Of a DNA stretch of 64,000 nucleotides, positions 34,545-44,760 are shown one piece after another. The notes under the pieces were generated by a model. The model had not been told where the DNA came from, did not search any database, and saw only the letters and a program-made list of their open reading frames with translations. Source of the DNA: Talpa occidentalis (taxonomy: Eukaryota > Chordata > Mammalia > Eulipotyphla > Talpidae); the NCBI RefSeq assembly GCF_014898055.3, contig NW_023601433.1, forward strand, positions 42,093,876 through 42,157,875. The letters are read 5' to 3'. How positions within the stretch are numbered: the first letter of the stretch is position 1; each line of letters starts with the position of its first letter. Made by a program: the position numbers and the translations under genes.

Positions 34545-34655
34545 TGCTGCTCAAATGTGGTCCCTGGACCAGCAACAACTGGGAGCTTGTTAGAAATGTA
34601 GAATCTTCCACCATATCCCAACCCATTCAGTCAACATCTTCAATTTACTGAGATC
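34545..34655 (-). mobile_element. hAT-type DNA transposon relic (MER20/MER5-like), reverse
   Basis: tgctcaaatgtggtccctgg, accagcaacaactgggag and ttgttagaaatgtagaatct are the reverse of this element group. Confidence 0.6.
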
Positions 34656-35091
34656 CTCAGGAATTCTTCTGCCCAATATGTTTTTTAATGGAGTGATTTA
34701 GAACCCCAGAGGTACATGAACGCTTGCAAGGTAATTTGGTGAACACAAAGAGATGATAAAGTAGAAACAATTTGCAGCCATGGTTCTCACATTTGGGAAG
34801 GTCTGAAATCAGCTTGGGAGGTTGTGAGGTACAGATGTCTGTCTGTGGGGTCACAGTCTGGATCTTATGGCAGGGTACACTGCCATAAGAAACTTTACCA
34901 ACCACTTGGAGAGATGCATGAACACCTGAAACCACTTACGGGTCACCCATAGCATCCAGAATAGCATCCTGTGAACCGCACCAGGAGAGCCAAGGGGCTG
35001 CATTACGGGGGAAGGAGGAGCAGGCTTTTTGTCCTCTGTACGGGGAGAACTTTTCCATTCTTATTTTCTGAATCTCTACATATGGTTATGG
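34656..35091. other. Non-coding stretch
   Basis: No supported feature. Confidence 0.4.
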
Positions 35092-35102
35092 AGGGGTTCT
35101 TT

Positions 35103-35379
35103 TTTTTTTTTAAGAATTATTTATTTATGCATACAAGAGCTGGGATGTAGGCCCGAGATGCGGGGGTGGCAGGGTGAGAGGATTCACCAGAGACAGAGTG
35201 GGGAGCAGAGCAGGAGAACTGACTGAAGTACACTGCTGAGGGGAGCAGCAGGCAAGACAGGAGAGGTCTGCTGCACCTTGTGGGTTAGCAACCTGGCAGG
35301 GATCGAACTCATGCTGCAGTGGCTGCTGAAAGTTTCATAGTGCTGAGACTTAACCCCTTACACCACCAGGGAGGCCCCC
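35103..35379 (-). mobile_element. tRNA-derived SINE (O)
   Basis: Reverse copy with an 11-bp TSD aggggttcttt / aggggctcttt (35092-35102, 35380-35390). Confidence 0.92.
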
Positions 35380-35756
35380 AGGGGCTCTTTAATGGGAATG
35401 GGAGGAGGTGGGGGAGAGAGAGGAGAGTGTGAGAGGAAGGCAGTCTCCCTTCCCTGGTGCTGGAGGCCCTGAGAAGATAGGGGACCCACCCTCACCAGCT
35501 TATTTTATCTCCTGGACACAAAAAGGAAAACATAGCTCAGCGGGAGCTTTTTCACATAGTGAGCATTCAGTCAGAGTTCTCTTTCTGTTGTTGTGGAGTG
35601 TGTTACAAATGTCCCTTCTTTGTGAACAGGGAAGAATGAGAAAAGAGCTGAGCAGGATCAGGGCATCTGGGATACAGCTGGTCCCTGGGCAGGAGTGGGA
35701 GGGCTGCCCAGGGGGATGGAATGAGGCTGTGGTTCTGCTGTGGATCTGTGCACTCC

Positions 35757-36215
35757 TAACCACACCTGCCCCCACTTATTCACACACTCATTCACACACT
35801 CACATCACTCCCCTTCATGCATACCCTCACTGTTCGCCCTCATACTCACACATACTTCACCTTCAAAATACATTCACCACACACACACACACACACACAC
35901 ACTCCCACCTTCATACGCTCAACACACACACCTTCATACATGCACTCACAACCACACACACCTGCCTTCACTTACATTCACTCACACACACTCATCTTCT
36001 CACATATTCTCACCCCACGCATACATACACATACCCTCGCACCCATGCCGACCCTCACACTCACACCTTCATACACTCACACACTCACCTTCATACATAC
36101 TCACCCCACACATGATCATATACACTCACCTGCTTTCACTCACACACTCATACACACACTCACCTTCATCCAAAAGCTCACCCTCACACCCACACATACT
36201 GTCGCGCACACACCA
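35757..36215. repeat. CA-rich imperfect minisatellite
   Basis: About 460 bases of CACT/ACACTCA/CTTCATACA units with a pure (AC)12 run at 35879-35901. It is open in several frames and gives Thr-His-rich translations, which are artefacts of the repeat. Confidence 0.93.
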
Positions 36216-36780
36216 TGCTGGGCCCTCTCCTCTCCTGTGCCTCGCTGTACTTCTCTCTCTTCGCTCCTGCTGATCTTAGGCTCAGCTTCCTTGTCCTTCG
36301 CCATCTCTGTTCTCTGTCCCCTCCTCCACTTCCCCAACCTTTAAAAGCCTAAAGTCAATGATGAGAAAAGAAAAGGCTGGGTTCTAGAATGGGGAGGAAG
36401 GATCAGGATCTGAGAGCATGATTTTAGGGTCCTTTTTTACTTGCTCAGGCTGGGGAGGGCTAGAGCCGCGTTGTGTCTCCTCCCTCCTTTTACATGAACA
36501 CAGGGACACAGACGCACATCCACACACGCAGGCACAGAGGGACGGCCATGCCCTGAAGGCCCACGGCACACAGGGACACGCATAGGCCTGGACATGCATG
36601 CAAGCACTTCTCTACGTAGTGGGGGTTAGGCAGCTGTCCCCCAAGCCCCAGCCTCTCTTGATTCCCCTGATCCTTCTCTTCTCGTTAACTGGAGGTTCAC
36701 AGCCAAGATAGGAACAAATCCCTGTTAAACTCCGATTTAGGCAACTGACCTACATCTTAGAGGAAACTTTTTTTTTTTTA
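36216..36780. other. Non-coding stretch
   Basis: C/T-rich then mixed sequence; no supported feature. Confidence 0.4.
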
Positions 36781-36788
36781 AATTGCCT

Positions 36789-37080
36789 ATGGAATTTAGA
36801 AAACCTAAATAAGGGACCAGGTTATAATAAAGTAAAAGTCAAAATCAACAAGCAACAAGCAACTGTTAACCGGAGACACACTACTGGGGGGCCGGGGAAG
36901 GAGGGAATAGGATCAAAACAAGGTGGGTAGGAATTGTATGGGGACTATAACCAAGATGAAAATGTATACATTGTGCAAAAATGAAAAACAATGTATAAAA
37001 TAAAAAAAAAAAAAGAAATACACTGCTAAGGCGACCAGTGGGTGAAAAAAAAAATAATCAAATAAAGAGGTAAAAAAAAA
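36789..37080 (+). mobile_element. Short LINE-1 3' end with a composite tail
   Basis: Forward LINE-1 3' UTR (ggaatttagaaaacctaaat ... caatgtataaaataaaa), then 30 bases that match the SINE in antisense (gaaatacactgctaagg...), then further A-rich blocks (aataatcaaataaagagg). TSD aaattgcct immediately before 36789 and after the last poly(A). Confidence 0.88.
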
Positions 37081-37348
37081 AATTGCCTCCGGACAGGTGA
37101 AGTCATCATTACCTCTTGTCTTGGCTGGGCAGCGTGGCCTGTGCACAATCACTGCACCACAGGAAGCCCTTGTCCCCTGCGAACTCAGTCTCCGCATAGC
37201 TGCCCCCCAGGAGGGGTAACTGCAGGCGAGAGCATATGCTTTCTTGTCCAACAGTTAGCATAACAGTGGCCTTTTTCTGTCATGTGGTATCACTACATGT
37301 CATGTCAGGCAAAATGTCTTTCCTCTTCTAGAAATCAAGCAAATCTAT

Positions 37349-37362
37349 GGGTGGGTGGGTGG

Positions 37363-37400
<38 letters not shown>
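37349..37400. repeat. (GGGT)n/(TG)n microsatellite
   Basis: gggtgggtgggtgggtg followed by about 17 TG units. Confidence 0.95.
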
Positions 37401-37402
<2 letters not shown>

Positions 37403-37504
37403 CATTGTCTAAAAGCAAGTTCCCAACATCACTTTTTGGAATGACAACAAATTAAAATGAATAATAAGGCAACTTTACTCATGGGAAACATGTGCTGAGA
37501 TTGC

Positions 37505-37745
37505 TTGGGGGTACTGTGTGAGACAGTAGAAAGAACCCATAACTAGGCTTCAATGCTTTGAGTTTGGGTTCTAGAGCCACACATTTTGACTGTGGGATGT
37601 TTAGCTGATGGCTTAATTTCTCCAATTAAGTGCTTTTGTAAGTACTTCTTAACTTACAAAACAAAATTTAACATTGTTTTGCCAACCTTATGGCCTGCTA
37701 AGGGAATGAATGAGCAAATGTGTATGAAATAGCTCATCACTAAGA
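37505..37745 (+). repeat. Weak MIR-like relic
   Basis: gagtttgggttctagagcca and tggcttaatttctcc resemble the MIR 5' core in order. Low identity. Confidence 0.3.
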
Positions 37746-38056
37746 AAGCAGTCTACACATGGCCAGGTGTCCTTTTAGGTGTGGGAGTAGAAAAGTAACT
37801 CTGGGACCATCTGTTTCCTTCTGCTTTCTCCCCCGGGACTGAGAAAGCCTTTCCAAACAGAAGCCTAATGTCTTGCTTCCATCACTCTAGTGAAGCATTC
37901 TTTTCTCTGATCCCAAGAGGGTTTGTTCCCAAATGCTTCCTGGCTTGGATGGAGATGTAGTGTGGGAGCGGGGGAGGGCACTGAAGAGCCTCTGCCTTCC
38001 CTTTGGAAAAGTCATACTTTCAATCCTTTAACTCTGGCTGTTTCAGAGGCAGCAGA

Positions 38057-38155
38057 ATGAAAGAGGGCATGTCCAATAACAGCACCACTAGCATCTCCCA
38101 AGCGAGGAAGGCTGTCGAGCAGCTGAAGATGGAAGCCTGTATGGACCGGGTGAAG
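38057..38155 (+). CDS. GNG4: GNG4 first coding exon (G-protein gamma-4 subunit, residues 1-33)
   Basis: This exon encodes the N-terminal 33 residues of the heterotrimeric G-protein subunit gamma-4, which forms an obligate coiled-coil dimer with G-beta at the inner plasma membrane and relays GPCR signals. The translation begins MKEGMSNNSTTSIS and continues through QARKAVEQLKMEA, the helix that pairs with G-beta. The extended MKEGMSNN start is what I know to be distinctive of GNG4; gamma-2 starts MASNN. The exon is preceded by a pyrimidine-rich tract and acceptor ending at 38046 (tttcag), leaving 10 bases of 5' UTR in this exon (38047-38056). It ends in phase 0 at a strong donor, AAG|GTAAGT. 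A second in-frame ATG lies at codon 5; I chose the first because it gives the known 75-residue length. The reading frame is intact, with no sign of a pseudogene. Confidence 0.97.
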
Positions 38156-38327
38156 GTAAGTACGCACAGCCGGTCATACCCACCCACCAAAACCCAGCTC
38201 AAAACATTCCTCCCATTTCCAAAGCAGTGTTGTGAGAGTTAATACATCACCCAGTTGTGCATTCAGCCAATCCTGGCAGCCCTACCTGTCTTTCTTCCAA
38301 AAGATCAATATTTTATTATTCACTTAA

Positions 38328-38351
38328 AAAAAATATATATATATATATAGT
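38328..38351. repeat. (TA)n tract
   Basis: aaaaatatatatatatatat just inside the GNG4 intron. Confidence 0.85.
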
Positions 38352-40610
38352 TTTCAAGATATCCCCTGCTTACAAGAGGCAATTAAAAATAAGGACTTAG
38401 AATGGTTGAAAGTAATGGGGAAAACATACGAAAAGTCATGGAAGATTTTAAGAAGGTAGAATAAGACACATGCAATGAACTCAAATAAAAATAAAACTCA
38501 GTATCGATAATAATACCAGAAAAGAATATGGAATTTTAGAATAAAAGTATCGCTGAGATTAAGAGGATTATATCATTGTCATAAAAAGTCCAGTTCACCA
38601 CATGCCATCACAATTCTTAACATGTACGGGTCTATTAAAATGGCCTTAAAACTTGGAAAGCCAAAATTCATCAAGCTCAATTGTCAACTATGTTCTTTTC
38701 TCCATACTGGTGGGTTATACAGGTTAAGAAGGAGAAAAACTACAAAATATTTGTAAAATCTGAGTATGATTTTGTGAACACTTTTTACCCCACAATTAGG
38801 GGACATACATACATTATTTATCAGGCACAAACACATTTATAAAAATTGGCCATGTAATAATACAGCATAGAGAATGTAAAGTGGCCTCACATGTTTTGAC
38901 GTACTTCCCGTCAAGATGTGAGTTCTACATTCCATCTCCTTGCCCTGGGAGTGGATGTAACAGGGCAGCTGTAACATTTACAAACGAGTGTTTGCTTCAG
39001 AGTTCCAAGTGTGCCCAAGGAGTCAAATGATGCAAAGCACACAGTGTGTGTGAATTCCATAAGGAGTTGCTAAAAATAGACTCATCTGCATCTTGGCTCT
39101 GTTTAGCTCAGTTATGCCAATAAGCAAAAAAGAGATCAATCATAGTTTCCCTTCTTGACCCAGTGACTTTGAGGTTAGACATCAGATATTTTGACAGGGG
39201 CACCGTTGGGAGCAAAGCATTGAACCAAGCACCATGTTTGTCAAATGTTCCTTTGGGGAAAGTGAAGAAAGGTGCCAGCCACCTCCCACGGTGTTCATTT
39301 TACTGATAAGCTTAGATTTCTTCATGCTGGGAGAGCTGAAGCAAGATGAAGCCACCTATTATTCTCCAGATGCCACTGAGAAGCAAGCAGGAGGTGAGGC
39401 AAAGCATGTGGCTCTAAAATGTGGTTTAGGTTCATTGAGTGAACTGAGCTGGAGCCCTTCAGCAACCTGGCACTAGACACTCAAGTCCAATGTGTCTGTG
39501 GTTTTGGGAATGCAAAACCAGGGGTCTTGCCCAGGCATCTTGGATTTGAAGCAGACACCATCTATGTGGGCAATGGGTGACTCTAATCGCCTTCTGTTGG
39601 CAGAGAGAGCGATCCCTCTGCAAGGCTCCATCACGGAGATTTCCCTTCATGCTGGATTTATGGCCACAGAGCTCCTGCCTCTATAGAGATAGTTATTCCC
39701 TCTATCTGGGACTTCAGGGGGTGAACTATACAAGGAGGCAATAAACATGCCCAGAAAGTGACATGAGTATATGAAGCAAGGAAGGAATCCAGCCTGATGC
39801 AGATGCAGACACTTGAGCATCTGTATCTTGTACATAGCAAATCCATAAGTTAGATATCATCTCTCGATCCCTAGAGTAGAAGAGAGCAAGGAACCAAACA
39901 ACTTTAATACAGAGTGAGCCCCAACAGCATAGAAGTGGATTTAGGAGTAAGTGCTGCAGACATTCAGCAAACATCTGCTGAGAGAATGGAAACTGTGCTG
40001 ATGAAATTTGCTCTTTTGATAAACATCCCTGAGACCCACTCTGCACTAGGCGTGGCCCTGGGATGGAAGCACTAATGGAATCCTCCCTGCCATACTACTT
40101 GGAAAAAAGATTTCTTGGAGTTATAAGCTGGGAGCTGGTTCTCAGGCAATATCCGGGGAGATGAGAAGTCTTGCATCAGCTAATCATGGCTCATGTTGAG
40201 CAGCTGGACGCCAGAAGAGCGGCTGGGAAGACAGCTTTGGGCAGCATGGCAGATGCTGTGTCGATCATAAAAACAACTGGGATGAAACATAGGCCATGAA
40301 GTAAACTAACTTGTCATCTATAAAGCTGTCAGAGGCCAGGAGGCAGGAGGCAGGTGAAGCCACAGAAGCCACTGGGAGGGGCAAAAAGGGGGAAGAAAAC
40401 AGGTGTGATGTGGAGCCGCAAAGGTAGGATTGCAGAGTCAAAGACATCAAGAAATAGAGCAAAACTTAAGAGGGTGGATGTGGGAGACACTTAGGAGAAA
40501 GAAGTCAGAATCCACTTGTCAAGCTGCACAGCGTGAGGCCTGGAAAGACAGTGGGTGTCCATTTTGTCAAGAGCCAGAGTATTTTGCTTTGACAAGGAAG
40601 ACAAATTCTT
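38352..40610 (+). other. Start of the GNG4 intron, few datable repeats
   Basis: About 2.3 kb of mostly unique sequence with no further exon recognised; frames such as 39234-39476 have no known domain. An unusually repeat-poor stretch for this window. Confidence 0.4.
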
Positions 40611-40614
40611 TTTT

Positions 40615-40935
40615 TTAATGAGTTTGTATATTTATCTCCCCACTTTTATTGAGAAACAATATATAATGTTGCATCCATTTAAGGTATACATGATTTGATA
40701 TACGTACCTATGGAAAATGATTACCTTAAAAACATTTTGGTTAACTTCCATTTATCTCTTATTTACAAATATTTTCTTGTGATGAAACTTTTTAGATCTA
40801 CTCTTTCAGCAACTTTTCCAATATGTAATACAGTGTTGTTAGCTACAGTCACCATGTTGCACATTATATCCCCAGAACTTACTAATTTTTGTATTGTCAT
40901 TTTGTATGATAAAGTACTAATTATTATTACCAACT
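40615..40935 (-). mobile_element. Old LINE-1 3' UTR, reverse
   Basis: ttttattgagaaacaatata, cttgtgatgaaactttttag and agctacagtcaccatgttgc are typical of an old LINE-1 3' UTR in antisense. The young LINE-1 at 40949 inserted at its edge. Confidence 0.65.
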
Positions 40936-40948
40936 CTTTTAGTGAAAT

Positions 40949-41939
40949 CTTTAAATAAATTTTATTTTTATATTCCCCATACAATTGCAATCCCCTTATT
41001 TTGACCCTAATCCCTCCCCTCCCTGCACCCCCCCCCCCATGGAGTGTCTCTGGTTCATAGTTTTTGTTGATTTTGATTTTCATTTTCTTATAGTTATTCA
41101 TTTTCCTGGTCCCTTATTTAAGTTTTCTAGATTTCTGCTATGAATGAGACCATCCGGTATTTTTCTTTTTCTTTCTGGCTTATTTCGCTGAGCATGATCC
41201 CTTCCAGCGCCATCCATGTTGCTGCAAATTGCATGTGTTTATCTTTTTTGAATGCTGAGTAATATTCCATGGTGTATATGTACCACATCTTCTTGATCCA
41301 GTCATCTCTTTTTGGGCATTTGGGCTGTTTCCAAAGCTTAGCTATTGTAAACAGTGCTGCTATAAACATAGGGGTGCAGGTGCTCTCTGGAATTGATGTT
41401 TCTGTGTCCTTTGGGTAAATACCTAGGAGTGGAATTGCTGGATCATATGGAAGCTCTATGTTTAGTAGGTCCAGAAATCTGCACACAGCTCTCCATAGTG
41501 GTTGGACCAGTTTGCACTCCCACCAACAGTGCAGGAGAGTTCCTTTTTCTCCACACCCTCGCCAACATTTGTTGTGGCTAGTTTTTTTAATATGTGCCAT
41601 TCTCACTGGTGTAAGATGGTATCTCATGGTAGTTTTGATTTGCATTTCCCTGATTACAAGTGATGTTGAACATTTTTTCATATGCCTGTTGGCCATTTGC
41701 ATTTCCTCTTTGGAGAAGTTTCTTTTTAGCTCTTCTGACCATTTTTGGACTGGATTATTTTCTTTGTGTTGAGTCTCATCAGCTCTTTGTAGATTTTTGT
41801 GATCAGTCCTTTATCATTAGTGTTGTGTGCGAAAATGTTCTCCCAGTCGGTGGGGTTTCTCTTTGTTGTTGTTATTGTCTCTTTTGCTGTGCAGAAGCTC
41901 TTTAATTTGATGTAGTCCCAGCTGTTTATCTTTGCCTTC
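40949..41939 (-). mobile_element. Young LINE-1, 5'-truncated (short-tail type)
   Basis: About 990 bases. TSD cttttagtgaaat at 40936-40948 and 41940-41952. The antisense ORF2 end translates into a continuous frame of about 190 codons (41127-41702) containing [13 protein letters not shown] and [12 protein letters not shown] sequence, the usual ORF2 C-terminus. Its 3' UTR lacks the ~50-base segment seen in the 42835 copy. Confidence 0.95.
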
Positions 41940-42035
41940 CTTTTAGTGAAATTTTTATACACATAATCAAGTGGATTCCCTATCTGATAAGCTCCAAAAA
42001 CAATCGATTTTTTTTCACATGCAAACATTCCATCT

Positions 42036-42700
42036 TGAATTTTATTTTATTTTTATTTTTTCCCTTTATTGAGGTAACACTGGGTTATAACACCGTATAT
42101 AATTTAGGGGTTCTAGTGCCAGCAAGGCACAGGGCAGGTTCTCTATCAATTTGGGCAGATGTGTAAAGGAGAATAGAGCCTTCAGTGGCTTTTTTCAGGC
42201 TTTAATGCTCTTTCTACACCAACTGTTGACAAGCCCATGGGCTGGCAAGAGGGGAGGCAGGAGGCTGGCAGGCCTTCCAGGCCCTGGTGACTCTTTACCC
42301 TCTCTTTGGGCTCCTCTGGCATTGTGTTATGGGCTCTTCTCATGGCCATTGTCTGCCACAGCTGTCCTGCCCCCATAGTTGTGTGTGTGTGTCACCGCCC
42401 TTATAGCCTCAGCCTCCAGGCTCAGGTATGCCCACTTACACATGCCCACACCACACTCCATCAGGCATGCATGTGCCCCGCACCCACGCTCCCAAGCGCC
42501 TCCTGCATTCAAGGCTGCAGGTGATAGCCACAGAGGCCGGCAGCATAAAAGCTAGAGCAATCTACATTTACCCTACAGGGGTGAAGAGTCATACCACACC
42601 AGATATATGTTACCACTATGCACCCACCATCCAAGCACCTATAGCCCTTTACCATAGACCATTGTGCCCCCTCCCACCTGTGTTCTTCTTTTTCTTGTTC
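42036..42700 (-). mobile_element. Old LINE-1 3' UTR, split by an ERV LTR
   Basis: 42036-42111 (ccctttattgaggtaacact) and 42583-42700 (gaccattgtgccccctccc) join across the LTR at 42112-42577. Confidence 0.6.
42112..42577 (-). mobile_element. Solo LTR, older member of the ERV family (copy 6)
   Basis: The right end reads (minus strand) TGTAGGGTAAA; the left terminus has decayed from TG to tc. Exact 5-bp TSD ggggt at 42107-42111 and 42578-42582. It keeps the TATA block (antisense caccgcccttatagcctc) and has a short (TG)n run. Confidence 0.88.
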
Positions 42701-42715
42701 CCTAAGGTACAAGGT

Positions 42716-44175
42716 TAGATTATTTACTTAGGTTCTTTCTTGTTTCTTGATGTGGGCCTGCATTGACATATACTTCCCTCTTAGTACTGCTTTTCCTGCA
42801 TCCTGTAAGTTCAGGTAAGTCTGTCTTCATTTTCTTTTTCTTTTTTTTTTTAATTTTATATATTTTTACATCATTTTTCATTTTTGCACAATGTATGCAT
42901 TTTCATCTTGGTTATATTCCCCATACAATTCCCACCCCCCTTGTTTTGATCCTACTCCCTTCTCCCCCCACCCCACCCCCCTTTAGTGTGTCTCTGGTTT
43001 ATAGTTCTCTTGTTGATTTTGATTTTTACTTTATTATAATTAGCCTTTTTCCTGGTCCCTTATTTAGGTTTTCTAAATTCCTGCTATGAGTGAGGCCATC
43101 TGGTATTTTTCTTTTTCTTTCTGGCTTATTTAGCTGAGCATGATCCCTTCCAGCTCCATCCTTATTGCTGCAAATTGCATGAGTTTATCTTTTTGAATGC
43201 TGAGTAATATTCCATGGTGTATATGTACCACGTTTTCTTGATCCAGTTATCTATTTTTGGGCATTTGGATTGTTTCCATAGCTTAGCTATTGTAAATAGT
43301 GCTGCTATAAACATAGGGGTGCAGGTGCCCTTTTGAATTAATGATTCTGTGTCCTTTGGGTAAATACCTAGGAGTGGAATTGCTGGATCATATGGAAGCT
43401 CCATCCACACAGCTTTCCATAGTGGTTGGACCAGTTTGCACTCCCACCAGCTGTGCAGGAGAGTTCCTTTTTCTCCACATCCTTCATTTTCATTTGTCTG
43501 CAGATATTTTTAAATTTCTTCTTGGATTTCCTTATTAACCTAATAGCCATTCAGTAATGTGCTATTCAGTTGCTACATATTAGAGGTTTTTCCTATTTTC
43601 TTTTCGTGATTGATTTCTAGTTTAATTTCATTATGATCAGAGAAGATACTTGATATGATTTCAAGCTTCATGAATTTATTTGACACTTGTTTTATGACCT
43701 CACATCCTGGAACATGCTCCATATGCACTGGAGAAGAATGTGCACTCAGCTTTTGTGAAATGTAATGCCCTATAAATGTCTAGTGGACCCATCTGATCTA
43801 ATTCTTCATTTAAGACTGTTGTTTTCTTGTTGATTTTCTGTCTGGTTGATCTTGTCCACTGATGTTAGGTGTTAAAGTCCCTACCACTATTATATTATTA
43901 TGGTCATTGTCTGTTCTTATGCTTGTTAATAGTTGTCTTATGTATTTTGCTGCACCTTGATTTAGTGCATATGTATTGATGAGTGTTATGTCTTCCTGAT
44001 GTTTTGATCCCTTAGTCTTTATGTAATATCCATCCCTGTCTCCTGTTACCTTTTTTAACTGGAAGTTTATCTGATACAGGTATGGTTGTCCCTGCCTTTT
44101 GGAGGGGGGGGCAATTTGCTTGTAAGATTATTTTCCAGCCATTTACTTTGTATCTATGTTTATCTTTAGCACTCA
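42716..44175 (-). mobile_element. Old LINE-1 ORF2 region, reverse, split by a young LINE-1
   Basis: acttccctcttagtactgct and gcatcctgtaagttcagg on the left continue after 43491 with ttgatttctagtttaatttc, tgatcagagaagatacttga and agaagaatgtgcactcagc, an old LINE-1 ORF2 interior in antisense. The frame is destroyed. Confidence 0.75.
42835..43481 (-). mobile_element. Young-type LINE-1 (long-tail type)
   Basis: 5'-truncated, about 650 bases. TSD cttcattttc at 42825-42834 and 43482-43491. Retains the long 3' tail (antisense catttttgcacaatgtatgc). Missing the segment between gctccatc and cacacagc seen in other copies (about 40 bases near 43403). Confidence 0.93.
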
Positions 44176-44184
44176 GATGGGTCT

Positions 44185-44760
44185 CCTGGTATCTCCAGAA
44201 CTTTTTAATTATCCCAAACAGAGAGTCTGCCCTCTTCCCAACCCCCAGAAATCTCTATTCTAATTCTCTCTCTACGAATATGAGTATTCTGGGTGCTTCA
44301 TCCACATTAAATGGAAGTCATAATATCTGTCTTTTTGTATGTGGTGTATCTCACTTAGCATATATCTCCAAGGTTCATCTTGGAGATGAACCATGTATTT
44401 TAATTCCATTCCTTTTTATGACTGAATAGTTTTCCATTGTATGTATATATCATATTTTAGTTATCCATTCATCTGCAGTGGACATTTGAGTCATTCCCAC
44501 CTTTTGGTTATTGTAAATCATGCTGCTATGAACATTAGTATTCAAGTGTGTTCACTGTTTTCAATTCTTTGGGGTGTGTATTCAGAAATGGAATTGCCGG
44601 ATCACATAGTAATTCAATGTTCAACTTTTTGAGGAACCACCACACTGTTTTCCATAGTGACTGACACATTTTACATACCTCCTAGCAATGTACAAGTGTT
44701 CCAGTTTATCTACACCCTCGCCAATGCTTGTTATTTTCCATTATTTTCTCTTTTTTAAAA
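44185..44760 (-). mobile_element. Old LINE-1 ORF2 3' end, reverse
   Basis: gactgaatagttttccattg, tatccattcatctgcagtgg and tagtgactgacacattttac are in the order of a LINE-1 ORF2 end in antisense. Confidence 0.75.

Noticed and set aside
35408..36344. Long Thr/His-rich frames over the CA repeat
   Set aside because: Open in three frames only because CA/CT repeats lack stops; low-complexity artefact.
41127..41702. 191-codon frame on the minus strand
   Set aside because: LINE-1 ORF2 C-terminal fragment; the element is 5'-truncated and has no promoter.
44365..44391. Short inverted repeat (atctccaag...cttggagat)
   Set aside because: Lies inside an old LINE-1 relic and is short enough to be chance.
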